NCBI GenBank assembly: GCA_017478205.1
Contig: JAFVDZ010000009.1
Span: forward strand, 1-33,002
DNA length: 33,002 nt
Reading direction: 5' to 3'
DNA from: Spirochaetales bacterium
GTDB lineage: Bacteria; Spirochaetota; Spirochaetia; Sphaerochaetales; Sphaerochaetaceae
The notes beneath the pieces were generated by a model. It saw only the letters and a program-made list of their open reading frames with translations, searched no databases and was not told where the DNA came from. Of this stretch, positions 15,267-23,617 are shown piece by piece; the stretch's first letter is position 1; each line of letters starts with the position of its first letter. The position numbers and the translations under genes are program-made.

Positions 15267-15686
15267 ATGAAAACAAAACAAATCACTAAACTTTTATTTC
15301 TAGGACTTCTTTTACTTTCCTCTTTGACAGGCTGTTCAAGAGTAAAGGAAGGTGCAACACACTCACTTTCATATAAAGAAGTAAATGCCCAAGAGGCGAA
15401 GAGAATCATGGACAGCGAGGAGAATTACATAATCCTTGATGTCAGAACAGAAGCTGAATTCAGAGCAGGACATATAAAGGATGCAATATTGATTCCTCAT
15501 GACCAGATCTATGACAATGCAGAGAAGTATCTAAAGGACAAAGGCCAATTGATACTTGTCTACTGTAGGAGTGGAAACAGAAGCAAAGTGGCAGCAAATG
15601 CACTCGTCAAACTCGGCTATAGTAACATTGTAGAGTTCGGCGGAATCAACCAATGGCCATATGAAACAGTCAAAGAACTCAAATAA
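15267..15686 (+). CDS. Rhodanese-domain lipoprotein
   Basis: This 139-residue protein has a lipoprotein signal (K-T-K-Q, Leu-rich core, then SLTGC with Cys23) followed by a single rhodanese domain. The domain shows LDVRTEAEFRAGHIKDAILI and the active-site loop VYCRSGNRSK with Cys100. Rhodaneses move sulfane sulfur through a persulfide on that Cys. Exported single-domain forms occur in anaerobes, and their partners are mostly unknown. I chose the start at 15267 (MKTKQITK) because GGGG lies 9 nt upstream and the signal peptide begins there; an in-frame ATG at 15216 would bury the signal. The stop is close to the promoter of the fructokinase gene, so it is probably a separate unit. Confidence 0.88.
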   Translation: MKTKQITKLLFLGLLLLSSLTGCSRVKEGATHSLSYKEVNAQEAKRIMDSEENYIILDVRTEAEFRAGHIKDAILIPHDQIYDNAEKYLKDKGQLILVYCRSGNRSKVAANALVKLGYSNIVEFGGINQWPYETVKELK

Positions 15687-15688
15687 TA

Positions 15689-15718
15689 TTACTTAATGCC
15701 TGTTTTATGGGTTATAAT
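15689..15718 (+). promoter_or_regulatory. Promoter of the sugar operon with TSS at or near the ATG
   Basis: A perfect TATAAT lies at 15713-15718, with a weak TTACTT 18 bp upstream (15689-15694). Only six bases separate the -10 from the ATG at 15725, so transcription should start at or within a base or two of the start codon. No Shine-Dalgarno is present. Confidence 0.6.
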
Positions 15719-15724
15719 TGCCCT

Positions 15725-16660
15725 ATGGCACTCAAGATAACTACGCTCGGAGAGGTTCTTGTCGACTTGACACAGACATCTGTGAGTGAGAATGGAATAA
15801 TAAATTTTACTGCAAATCCAGGAGGCGCACCTGCCAATGCAGCAGTTGCTGCCTCAAGATTGGGAGCAGAATCAGCCTTCATCGGCTGTGTTGGACAAGA
15901 CTCCTTTGGAAAATATCTAAGCGATACGCTAAAAGAGAACAAAGTAGACATCTCAGGCTTGCAGGTTACTGACAATGCAAGCACGACTATCGCTGTCGTA
16001 ACTGTAGATGAAACAGGAGAGAGAAGCTTCTCTTTCTTGCGTAAGCCAGGTGCTGATATGCTCCTTGATGCTGATAGGGCGATTGCAAGTGCAAGGAATA
16101 CAGGAATTCTGCACTTTGGAAGCGTCAGTCTCACTTCTGAAGAACCCCGCAATACTATCAAGAAGATTGTAAGTACACTGAAAGAAGATGGTGCGATCAT
16201 AACATATGACCCGAACTATCGTGCATCTCTTTGGGAAAACGAGGCTGAAGCAATCAAATACATGAGAGAGGTCATCCCATTTGCTGACATCATGAAGATC
16301 AGTGACGAGGAAACTCTCCTCCTCACAGGAGAGAAGGATGCAAAGAAGGCATCTCTTGCCCTACACTCTCAGGGCGTAAAACTTGTACTTGTCACACTTG
16401 GCTCAAATGGTGCCTTCTTCAGTACAGGAAGCATCGCAGGAACCGTTCCTGGCTACAAGGTCAAGGTTGCAGACACTAACGGAGCTGGGGACACCTTCTT
16501 TGGAGCATTTCTTAGCAGGATTGCTCTTAGAGGAGGAATAGACAATATCACAGAAAAAGAACTGAAGGAATATGTAGACTTTGCAAACAAGGCCGCATCG
16601 ATTACGGCAAGTCGCAGAGGCGCTATTCCTGCAATGCCATATTTGGGGGAAATTTTATGA
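15725..16660 (+). CDS. PfkB-family carbohydrate kinase, probable fructokinase
   Basis: This 311-residue ribokinase-fold enzyme is likely to phosphorylate fructose. Signature 1 is NPGGAPANAAVAASRLG. Signature 2 contains the anion hole and catalytic base, DTNGAGDTFFGAFL (Asp of GAGD). The opening ITTLGEVLVDL is typical of fructokinases. I chose the ATG at 15725 rather than 15707 because a perfect TATAAT sits just before it, which would make the earlier ATG untranscribed and this mRNA leaderless. The stop overlaps the next ATG by 4 bp (ATGA), linking it to the amylosucrase, which releases fructose. That coupling is the main reason for the fructose assignment. Confidence 0.85.
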   Translation: MALKITTLGEVLVDLTQTSVSENGIINFTANPGGAPANAAVAASRLGAESAFIGCVGQDSFGKYLSDTLKENKVDISGLQVTDNASTTIAVVTVDETGERSFSFLRKPGADMLLDADRAIASARNTGILHFGSVSLTSEEPRNTIKKIVSTLKEDGAIITYDPNYRASLWENEAEAIKYMREVIPFADIMKISDEETLLLTGEKDAKKASLALHSQGVKLVLVTLGSNGAFFSTGSIAGTVPGYKVKVADTNGAGDTFFGAFLSRIALRGGIDNITEKELKEYVDFANKAASITASRRGAIPAMPYLGEIL

Positions 16661-18507
16661 CAGACAGGACCACCTGGAAAGAGGAGTTCGCAAAACGTTT
16701 TTCAAAGCATGAGGATGAACTGAAATATCTGTACCTCGAGCTCTATCACAATGATCAGATGGCATACGACTATTTCGTATCCATGCTCTACAATCTCTGG
16801 ACAAAGAGACCTGAGAATCTGAAAAAGATCGACCGCGCCCGCGAAGAGCTCTCCGACTGGTACAAAGGAAACACACTTACCGGTATGCTCATGTACGTCA
16901 ATGCCTTTGCAGGAAACTTGAAGGGCGTAAAGGAAAAGCTGGATTATATCGAGGATTGCGGAGTCAATTACCTTCACCTCATGCCTCTTCTCAAGAGCCC
17001 TAAGGACAGAAGTGATGGGGGCTATGCAGTCAGTGACTTCAGAAGTGTACAGCCAGAGCTTGGAACCATGAAGGACCTTTCCGCCCTTTCAGATGCTTGC
17101 CACAAGAGAGGTATCTCTGTCTGTCTCGACTTTGTCATGAACCACACAAGTGAAGACCATGAGTGGGCAAAGAGAGCCAGAGCTGGCGAAAAGGAGTATC
17201 AGGACCGCTACTTCTTCTATGACAACTGGGATATCCCAAACCAGTTCGAACAGACAGTTCCTCAAGTATTCCCTGTATCAGCTCCAGGCAACTTCAGCTG
17301 GTGCGCTGAAGCAAAGAAGGTCGTCATGACCACCTTCTACCCATATCAGTGGGATTTGAATTATGCAAATCCTGTCGTCTTCAACGACATGACCGATAAT
17401 ATGCTGAATCTCTGCAATCACGGTGTCGATATCATCCGCCTCGATGCAGTCCCATATATATGGAAGGAGCTTGGAACACCATGCAGAAACCTTCCTCAGG
17501 TACATACACTCGTCAGGATCATGAGAATGGTCTGTGAAATCGTATGTCCAGGAACCCTTCTACTTGGTGAAGTTGTCATGGAACCAAGCAAGGTTGTTCC
17601 TTACTTTGGCACTGTAGAAAAGCCAGAGTGTCACCTTCTTTACAACGTAACTACGATGGCAACTATCTGGCACACAGTAGCAACTCAGGATACTAGACTT
17701 CTCGCTCATCAAATGGAGCAAGTATTCTCACTTCCTAAGGAGTACACATTCCTTAATTACTTAAGATGCCATGATGATATCGGTTGGGGGCTTGACTACC
17801 CATTCATCAGCCGCTTCGGGCAGAAGGAAATTCCACACAAGAAGTATCTCAACGACTTCTTGACAGGTAACTGGCCTAACAGCTTTGCACGTGGAGAACT
17901 ATATAACAACGATCCAAAACTTGGAGATGCAAGACTCTGTGGCACAACAGCATCCCTCTGCGGAATCGAAGCAGCAACTCAAAGTGGAGACAAGGAAGCA
18001 CTCAAGAGAGCAATTACATTAGACACGATGCTCCATGCATTCATGTTCACACTAAGTGGTGTACCAGTACTCTACTCTGGTGATGAAATTGCTCAGCTCA
18101 ATGACAACTCCTATCACAATGACCCTATCAAGCAAGATGATAGCCGTTACCTCCATAGAGGCGCCCTCGACTGGAAGAAGGCAGAAAAGAGAAACAAGAA
18201 AGGACATGTCGAAGAGAAGATCTTCAAGGCACTCAAGAAGATGGAGAAGATCAGAGGAGAGCATAGAGTCTTCGATTCAACTGCAGACACCTGGCTTGTA
18301 AACACAGGCAAGCACAATGTCATCGCAATCGGTAGATACTTCAAGGGCGAGAAGATGTTTGCATTCTTCAATTTCTCAGATGAGGTACAATCTGTCTGGA
18401 TTCCAGATGATGGCAAATTCAAGAATATGATGACTGGCAGAAATCAGAGCCAGCCTTATTCAGATATAGAACCATTTGACTTCAAGTGGTTCGTAACGGA
18501 GATGTGA
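16657..18507 (+). CDS. GH13 amylosucrase-type enzyme
   Basis: This 616-residue intracellular enzyme matches amylosucrase, which converts sucrose to alpha-1,4-glucan plus fructose. Visible features are the family-specific stretch SPKDRSDGGYAVSDFR with Asp120, nucleophile Asp263 in DIIRLDAV, acid/base Glu305 in LLGEVV, transition-state Asp373 in RCHDDIGW, and Arg497 in QDDSRYLHRG. Asp120 and Arg497 align with the Asp-Arg pair that closes the active-site pocket in Neisseria amylosucrase. There is no signal peptide. It sits between fructokinase and a HAD phosphatase, 0.9 kb before a sucrose-type PTS gene. Either the PTS product sucrose-6-phosphate is first dephosphorylated or this enzyme accepts the phosphate directly. 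Glucosidase or sucrose phosphorylase activity is the alternative; the pocket residues argue against phosphorylase. Confidence 0.85.
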   Translation: MTDRTTWKEEFAKRFSKHEDELKYLYLELYHNDQMAYDYFVSMLYNLWTKRPENLKKIDRAREELSDWYKGNTLTGMLMYVNAFAGNLKGVKEKLDYIEDCGVNYLHLMPLLKSPKDRSDGGYAVSDFRSVQPELGTMKDLSALSDACHKRGISVCLDFVMNHTSEDHEWAKRARAGEKEYQDRYFFYDNWDIPNQFEQTVPQVFPVSAPGNFSWCAEAKKVVMTTFYPYQWDLNYANPVVFNDMTDNMLNLCNHGVDIIRLDAVPYIWKELGTPCRNLPQVHTLVRIMRMVCEIVCPGTLLLGEVVMEPSKVVPYFGTVEKPECHLLYNVTTMATIWHTVATQDTRLLAHQMEQVFSLPKEYTFLNYLRCHDDIGWGLDYPFISRFGQKEIPHKKYLNDFLTGNWPNSFARGELYNNDPKLGDARLCGTTASLCGIEAATQSGDKEALKRAITLDTMLHAFMFTLSGVPVLYSGDEIAQLNDNSYHNDPIKQDDSRYLHRGALDWKKAEKRNKKGHVEEKIFKALKKMEKIRGEHRVFDSTADTWLVNTGKHNVIAIGRYFKGEKMFAFFNFSDEVQSVWIPDDGKFKNMMTGRNQSQPYSDIEPFDFKWFVTEM

Positions 18508-18508
18508 T

Positions 18509-19333
18509 ATGAAAAATAAACTCATTTTTCTAGATATCGACGGAACACTTACCGAAGCAGGAAGCAACACGCCACCAGAAAGTGCACTCATTGCAATCAG
18601 GAAGGCTATGGAAAAAGGACATAAGATATTCCTCTGTACAGGAAGAAACCCTGCAATGCTTGCTCCTGTTCTCGAGTATGGGTTCGACGGTGCAGTCGCA
18701 TGTGGTGGTGGCTATATCTTCACAAAGGACGAAGTGCTATATGACTGTCCAATGACTGAAGAGCAGCGCGTTACAGGTCTTGAGCTTTTAAAGAAGCATG
18801 GAGTCTTCAGAACGATCGAAGCAAAGGACTGTACATATGGAGATGAAGAGCTCGGAGAGTTCCTTTCGGGTCAGGAAGGTGGTAACAGTGAATTGATCAG
18901 ATGGAGAAAGGCGCTTGCAGAGCAGCTCAATATCCACCCAATGAAGGAGTACGATGGCAGACCACTTTATAAGATCGTATTCATGTGCAAATCATACGAC
19001 CAGCTCGATGAAGCAAAGGAAGCTCTTGAGAAGGATTTCAACTTTGTGGTCCAGGATGTTGCAGCTCACAGCTGTCTCAATGGAGAACTTGTCAACAAGA
19101 AGTTCGACAAGGGCAAGGGTGTCAGAATCGTAGCAGAGCACTTTGGCATCCCGATCGAAGACACTATCGGCTTTGGTGATAGCATGAATGATCTTGAGAT
19201 GATAGAGACTGTTGGAATGAGTGTATGTATGGACAATGGCAGCCCTCTTTTGAAGGAAAAAAGCAAGATGATCGCACCAGCTGTCACCGACGATGGCCTT
19301 TACAAAGCCTTCGAAGAGCTCGGTCTAATCTAA
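18509..19333 (+). CDS. Cof-type HAD-IIB sugar phosphatase
   Basis: This 274-residue cytosolic phosphatase of the haloacid dehalogenase superfamily has motif I FLDIDGTLT (Asp8 and Asp10), motif II CTGR and motif IV FGDSMNDLEM, with a C2-type cap between. Cof-type enzymes remove phosphate from sugar phosphates. It begins 1 nt after the amylosucrase stop and is the last gene of the three-gene unit. In this setting a plausible substrate is sucrose-6-phosphate made by the PTS, or a side-product sugar phosphate; this is inference. Sucrose-phosphate phosphatases of plants and cyanobacteria belong to the same HAD-IIB group. Confidence 0.85.
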   Translation: MKNKLIFLDIDGTLTEAGSNTPPESALIAIRKAMEKGHKIFLCTGRNPAMLAPVLEYGFDGAVACGGGYIFTKDEVLYDCPMTEEQRVTGLELLKKHGVFRTIEAKDCTYGDEELGEFLSGQEGGNSELIRWRKALAEQLNIHPMKEYDGRPLYKIVFMCKSYDQLDEAKEALEKDFNFVVQDVAAHSCLNGELVNKKFDKGKGVRIVAEHFGIPIEDTIGFGDSMNDLEMIETVGMSVCMDNGSPLLKEKSKMIAPAVTDDGLYKAFEELGLI

Positions 19334-19341
19334 AAATCATT

Positions 19342-19375
19342 TTGACTTTTTTATTTACATCTCAAAAAATGTCAA
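19342..19375. promoter_or_regulatory. Interrupted inverted repeat over the PTS promoter
   Basis: TTGACTTTTTT and AAAAAATGTCAA pair with one bulge around 11 bp. It overlaps the -35 and spacer of the promoter at 19354-19382. It may be an operator for a sugar-responsive repressor or a weak terminator after the HAD gene. Confidence 0.4.
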
Positions 19376-19382
19376 ATAGAAT
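19354..19382 (+). promoter_or_regulatory. Promoter of the PTS gene cluster
   Basis: TTTACA (19354-19359) and TAGAAT (19377-19382) match consensus at five of six positions each, with 17 bp between. Start of transcription would be near 19389, giving a leader of about 59 nt. Confidence 0.6.
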
Positions 19383-19400
19383 TTAAAAGGATTTATCCGT

Positions 19401-19433
19401 ATCCGTGGGTATCCATCCCGCGGATATTTTTTT
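19401..19433 (+). terminator. Leader terminator hairpin next to the PTS ribosome binding site
   Basis: ATCCGTGGG (19401-19409) pairs with CCCGCGGAT (19417-19425) through one G-T wobble and a 7-nt loop, followed by T7 and then at once AGGAGG. It lies after the predicted start site, so it can act as an attenuator. A competing GGATTTATCC hairpin (19389-19398) directly precedes it. No clear match to the BglG/SacT antiterminator target was found. Confidence 0.65.
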
Positions 19434-19447
19434 AGGAGGAAATTTTT

Positions 19448-21295
19448 ATGGCTCTCGACTACAGGAAATGTGCAGAGCAGATCGCTGCAAATATTGGCGG
19501 TGGCTCTAATGTCGTAAGCGCTGCACATTGCGCAACTAGGCTCAGGTTGGTAATTGCAGACAACAGCAAGATCAACAAGAAAGCTCTCGAAGATGTTGAA
19601 GGTGTTAAGGGAATGTTCGAATCCAATGGTCAGATTCAGCTCATCATTGGAACTGGTACAGTCAACAAGGTATATGATGAATTCCTTGCAGTTACTGGCG
19701 CAAGTGCTGCTACAAAGGATGATGTAAAGAAAGCAGCTGCAGCTCAGATGCCTCTCTGGAAGAGAATTCTAAAGACACCAGGTGATGTATTCGTACCAAT
19801 CCTTCCAGCTATCGTAGCTTCCGGTCTCATGATGGGTCTCGTAGAAGCTCTGGCAAAGGTAATTCCATCTTTCGGTGCAACTGGTTGGTTCCAGTTCCTT
19901 GATATGGTTGCAAATACCGCATTTGCACTTCTCCCAGTTCTCGTAGCTGTATCCTCAGCAAGAGTATTCGGTGCTAACATCTTCCTCGGTGCTGTTATCG
20001 GTATCATGATGGTTCACCCAGCTCTCATGAACGCATGGACAGTTACCCCAACCAACCAGCCAGCTGTCTGGATCAAGCTCGGATTCTTGAAGATTTCTGC
20101 TGTTGGTTATCAGGGTCACGTAATCCCAGTAATTCTCGCTGTACTCCTCATGTCCAAGATCGAGAAGTGGCTCCACAAGCATGTTCCTGAGATGATCGAC
20201 CTCTTTGTTACTCCACTCGTAACAGTCATGGCAACAGCATTCGCAACATTCATGGTAATCGGACCATTCTTCTCTGTTCTCGAGAACTACGTACTTATCG
20301 GTGCTCGCTGGCTCGTAACAAGTACTGGTGGTATCGGTGCTCTCATCATGGGTGCTATCTATCCATTCACAGTTGTCATGGGTCTACACCATATGTACAA
20401 CGTTATCGAAGCTGGTATGCTCGCATCCGGTGGTCTCAACATCTGGATGCCAATCGCTTCTGCTGCTAACTTCGCTCAGTTTGGTGCATGTATCGCAGTT
20501 GCTTACAAGTGCCACAGTGCAAAGCTCAAGTCAGTTGCTCTCCCAAGCTCCCTTTCTGCAGCTCTCGGTATCACAGAACCAGCAATCTTCGGTGTCAACT
20601 TCAGATTCCTCAAGCCATTCATCGCAGGTGTTATCGGTGGTGCTGTCGGTTCCCTCTTTGGTGCTATCGCAGGCCTCGGTGCTACAGCTTATGGTGTAAC
20701 AGGTATCCCAGGATATCTCATCATCGACCACAAGATTCCTTATACAATTCTTCTCCTGATCAGTGGTGGTGTTGCATTCGCAATCACACTTTTCATCTGG
20801 CACGAAGAGAAAGAAGAGCCAAAGGCAGAAGAGAAGAAGACTGAACCAGCTCCAGCTGTCAAGTTTGAAGCTCCAGCAGTCATCCGCTGCAAGAACGGTA
20901 CTGTCATGCAGCCAGTTAAGGGCTCTGTTGTAAAGAGAGAGGATATTCCAGATGCAACATTCGCATCCGGCGTTCTCGGTGATGGTGTTGGTATTGTTCC
21001 AACAGAAGGTCTCGTAGTTGCTCCTTTCAAGGGAACAGTTACTTCTGTTGCAGAGAGCAACCACGCAGTTGGCCTCGAAGCTAATGGTATGGAACTTCTC
21101 ATCCACGTTGGCGTTGATACTGTCAACATGAAGGGTGATGGCTTTACCTGTCTTGTCAAGGAAGGCGACGCTATCGAAGCTGGCCAGTCACTTATCCGCT
21201 TCGATATGGATAAGATCAAGGCTGCTGGTTACAACAACACTGTAGCAGTTCTTCTTACCAACGCTGAAGACCTCGAAGAGGTAGTCTGCGGTTAA
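19448..21295 (+). CDS. PTS sugar transporter EIIBCA, glucose/sucrose family
   Basis: This 615-residue membrane permease phosphorylates its sugar during import. The EIIB domain (1-90) has phosphorylation Cys28 in SAAHCATRLRL. The EIIC membrane domain (about 105-455) includes LPAIVASGLMMG and the GITEPAIFGVN motif. After an acidic Lys/Glu/Pro linker comes EIIA-Glc (about 475-615) with His539 (SNHAVGL) and phospho-acceptor His553 (LLIHVGVDTV). The B-domain sequence VKGMFESNGQIQLIIGTGTVNKV is like sucrose-specific EII proteins. Codon choice is extreme (CTC for Leu, ATC for Ile, GGT for Gly), which suggests very high expression and creates long false frames on the other strands. It follows the fructokinase-amylosucrase-HAD unit and precedes HPr. 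Confidence 0.92.
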   Translation: MALDYRKCAEQIAANIGGGSNVVSAAHCATRLRLVIADNSKINKKALEDVEGVKGMFESNGQIQLIIGTGTVNKVYDEFLAVTGASAATKDDVKKAAAAQMPLWKRILKTPGDVFVPILPAIVASGLMMGLVEALAKVIPSFGATGWFQFLDMVANTAFALLPVLVAVSSARVFGANIFLGAVIGIMMVHPALMNAWTVTPTNQPAVWIKLGFLKISAVGYQGHVIPVILAVLLMSKIEKWLHKHVPEMIDLFVTPLVTVMATAFATFMVIGPFFSVLENYVLIGARWLVTSTGGIGALIMGAIYPFTVVMGLHHMYNVIEAGMLASGGLNIWMPIASAANFAQFGACIAVAYKCHSAKLKSVALPSSLSAALGITEPAIFGVNFRFLKPFIAGVIGGAVGSLFGAIAGLGATAYGVTGIPGYLIIDHKIPYTILLLISGGVAFAITLFIWHEEKEEPKAEEKKTEPAPAVKFEAPAVIRCKNGTVMQPVKGSVVKREDIPDATFASGVLGDGVGIVPTEGLVVAPFKGTVTSVAESNHAVGLEANGMELLIHVGVDTVNMKGDGFTCLVKEGDAIEAGQSLIRFDMDKIKAAGYNNTVAVLLTNAEDLEEVVCG

Positions 21296-21322
21296 TAAAA
21301 AAAAGGAAAAGGAGAAATAGAT

Positions 21323-21580
21323 ATGAAGTCATTCGAATACACAATCAAGGATCCAGTAGGTATCCACGCTCGTCCAGCAGGACTTCTTGTAAAGGAAGTA
21401 AAAAATTATACATCTACAGTCACAATCGCTAAGGGCGAAAAGGCTGTAAATGCTCTCAAGCTCATGGCATTAATGGGCATGGGTATCAAGCAGGGTGATA
21501 CTGTAAAGGTTACAGTAGAGGGTGCAGACGAAGAGACTGCAGCAGCTGCAATTGAAGCCTTCTTCAATGCAAATCTTTGA
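21323..21580 (+). CDS. ptsH: HPr phosphocarrier with Lys at position 46
   Basis: This 85-residue general PTS phosphocarrier has active His15 in GIHARPAG. The second regulatory site, Ser46 in Bacillota and many other groups, aligns with Lys46 (NALKLMALMGMG). An HPr without Ser46 cannot be modified by HPr kinase, so CcpA-type catabolite control is not expected through this protein. It lies between the EII gene and ptsI with AAAAGGAG upstream. As the only HPr seen here it probably serves all PTS sugars of the cell. Confidence 0.95.
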   Translation: MKSFEYTIKDPVGIHARPAGLLVKEVKNYTSTVTIAKGEKAVNALKLMALMGMGIKQGDTVKVTVEGADEETAAAAIEAFFNANL

Positions 21581-21603
21581 TTCCTTAACATAAAGGAGGA
21601 AAA

Positions 21604-23262
21604 ATGATTTCCATTCAGGGAAAGGGTGTTTCTACAGGTGTAGCAATTGGTCCTCTCTACTTTTACAAGAGAACCAGTGCAACAATAACAAGAGAAACCG
21701 TCAGTGATACTGCAAAGGAATGGGATCGCTTCAAAGCTGCACAGGTAAAGGCCATCGACCAGCTCGGCGAGCTGGCCGAAAAGGCCCGCCAAGAAGCTGG
21801 CGATTCAGCTGCTCTTCTTTTCGAGACTCACCAGATGATGGCTGAGGACCTCGATTACGAAGAAAGCATCCAGACACTTATCCAGGACGAAAAGCTTAAT
21901 GCAGAAGCAGCTGTAACTGACACAGCTAGCCAGTTTGCTGCAATGTTTGCAGCTATGGATGATCCATATATGCAGGCAAGAGCAGCCGATGTAAAGGACG
22001 TTTCTTCTAGAATCATCGGTATCCTCACTGGAGCAGTCCAGGGTGGTATCGATTCCAAGGTTCCTGTAATCTTGGCAGCTGACGACCTCGCACCAAGTGA
22101 GACTGTACAGCTTGATAAGAGTAAGATTCTCGGCTTTGTTACAGAAGGAGGAAGTGGCTCTAGCCACACAGCTATCCTTGCTCGTACCATGGGCATTCCA
22201 GCCATCATTGGTGTTGGTGACCAGGTAAAGAAAGAGTTCGAAGGACGCGAAGTAATCATCGATGGAAGTCTCGGCGTTGTCATCATCGATTCAGATGCTA
22301 CAACAAAGTCACAGATGGTAGCCAAGAAGGAAGAGCAGAGAAAGAACCGCGAGATGCTCGAGCTTCTGAAGGGCAGAGCCAATGAAACTAAGGACGGACA
22401 CAGTATTCGCATCTACTGTAATATTGGAAGTCCTGACGATGTTTCAGCTGTTCTTGGAAACGATGCAGGTGGTATCGGTCTCTTCCGCTCTGAATTCCTC
22501 TATCTCAACTGTGATGACTATCCAACAGAGGATTATCAGTTCGAAGCCTACAAGAAGGTTCTTTCCGACATGGAAGGAAGAGAAGTAATCATCAGAACAC
22601 TGGATATTGGTGCTGACAAGCAGATCGATTACTTCGATCTTCCTAAGGAAGAGAACCCAGCTATGGGTAACAGAGCACTTAGAATCTGTCTTTCTAGGCC
22701 AGAAATCTTCCTTACCCAGCTCAGAGCTCTCTACAGAGCATCTGTATTCGGTAAGCTTTCTATCATGTTCCCAATGGTTGCAAGCGTCTGGGAAGTAAAG
22801 GAAGCTAAGAAGATGTGCGAGAGAGTCAAGAAGGAGCTTACTGAAGAAGGAAAGGCCTTCAGTGATGATGTACACATTGGTATCATGATCGAGACTCCAG
22901 CTGCAGCAATGATCAGTGATAGACTTGCAAAGGAAGTTGACTTCTTCTCTTGCGGAACCAATGACCTTACTCAGTACACATTGGCTTGTGACAGACAGAA
23001 TGCAGATCTCGGAAGATTCTTCGATCCACACCACCCTGCTGTACTTCGTCTCTTGAAGCTTGTCGCTGACAACGCTCACAAGAACAATATCTGGGTTGGT
23101 ATCTGTGGTGAACTCGGTGCTGATCTCTCTCTGACAGAGACCTTCCTCTCTATCGGAATCGACGAGCTCAGTGTTTCACCAAGATCAGTTCTGCCTCTAA
23201 GACAGAAGGTCAGAGAGATCAATGTCGCATCCGTAAAGGATAAGATTCTTGAGAATCTTTGA
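21604..23262 (+). CDS. ptsI: PTS enzyme I
   Basis: This 552-residue phosphoenolpyruvate-protein phosphotransferase passes phosphate from PEP to HPr. Phospho-acceptor His188 is in GGSGSSHTAILARTMGIPAI. The PEP-binding C-terminal barrel shows GIGLFRSEFLYL, MIETPAAAM, SCGTNDLTQYTLACDR and the catalytic Cys loop GICGELGAD. Length is close to the usual 570. AAAGGAGG precedes the ATG. A strong terminator follows at 23281, ending the EII-HPr-EI unit. Confidence 0.97.
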   Translation: MISIQGKGVSTGVAIGPLYFYKRTSATITRETVSDTAKEWDRFKAAQVKAIDQLGELAEKARQEAGDSAALLFETHQMMAEDLDYEESIQTLIQDEKLNAEAAVTDTASQFAAMFAAMDDPYMQARAADVKDVSSRIIGILTGAVQGGIDSKVPVILAADDLAPSETVQLDKSKILGFVTEGGSGSSHTAILARTMGIPAIIGVGDQVKKEFEGREVIIDGSLGVVIIDSDATTKSQMVAKKEEQRKNREMLELLKGRANETKDGHSIRIYCNIGSPDDVSAVLGNDAGGIGLFRSEFLYLNCDDYPTEDYQFEAYKKVLSDMEGREVIIRTLDIGADKQIDYFDLPKEENPAMGNRALRICLSRPEIFLTQLRALYRASVFGKLSIMFPMVASVWEVKEAKKMCERVKKELTEEGKAFSDDVHIGIMIETPAAAMISDRLAKEVDFFSCGTNDLTQYTLACDRQNADLGRFFDPHHPAVLRLLKLVADNAHKNNIWVGICGELGADLSLTETFLSIGIDELSVSPRSVLPLRQKVREINVASVKDKILENL

Positions 23263-23280
23263 TTCAATTTATCTATATCA

Positions 23281-23309
23281 TGGGGCACCCAGGTCGGGTG
23301 CCTCATTTT
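23281..23309 (+). terminator. Rho-independent terminator after ptsI
   Basis: GGGCACCC pairs with GGGTGCCT around a 5-nt loop (AGGTC), followed by CATTTT. It ends the PTS transcript just before the acylphosphatase gene. Confidence 0.7.
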
Positions 23310-23326
23310 GAATGTGGATTTCTTTC

Positions 23327-23617
23327 ATGAGTGATTCAATTACATCAAGATGGCATCTTATATTCCATGGCAAAGTCCAACATGTGGGCTTTCGCTATAC
23401 CGCCTATTACTTTTCAAGGGATCTGTATATTACAGGCTGGGTAAAGAATCTGGAAAATGAGTGTGTTGAGATGGAAGCTCAGGGAAGTATTGTGTGTTTG
23501 AGAAAGTTTCTTCTGAAACTCAAAAGCGTGCCACACATCCATATAACAGAAACAGAGCTTGAGGTGATACCAACACAACCTCATGAGAGAAAATTCAGGA
23601 TAGTAGAGGAATTATGA
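23327..23617 (+). CDS. acyP: Acylphosphatase
   Basis: This 96-residue enzyme hydrolyses carboxyl phosphates such as acetyl phosphate. The catalytic loop reads HGKVQHVGFRYTAY (Arg of GFR) with the catalytic Asn in GWVKNL, both family-defining. The usual length is 90-100. I chose the ATG at 23327 over 23312 because it gives the family's normal N-terminus; neither has a good ribosome binding site. Its stop overlaps the next ATG by 4 bp, so it is coupled to a small membrane protein. Confidence 0.85.
   Translation: MSDSITSRWHLIFHGKVQHVGFRYTAYYFSRDLYITGWVKNLENECVEMEAQGSIVCLRKFLLKLKSVPHIHITETELEVIPTQPHERKFRIVEEL

Noticed and set aside
19389-19425. BglG/SacT-type RNA antiterminator target before the PTS gene
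   Set aside because: GGATT is present, but the rest of the conserved element is missing and the hairpin is a plain terminator.
19744-22412. Several long antisense and shifted frames in the PTS genes
   Set aside because: These are by-products of the extreme codon bias of highly expressed EII and enzyme I genes; no start sites or domains.
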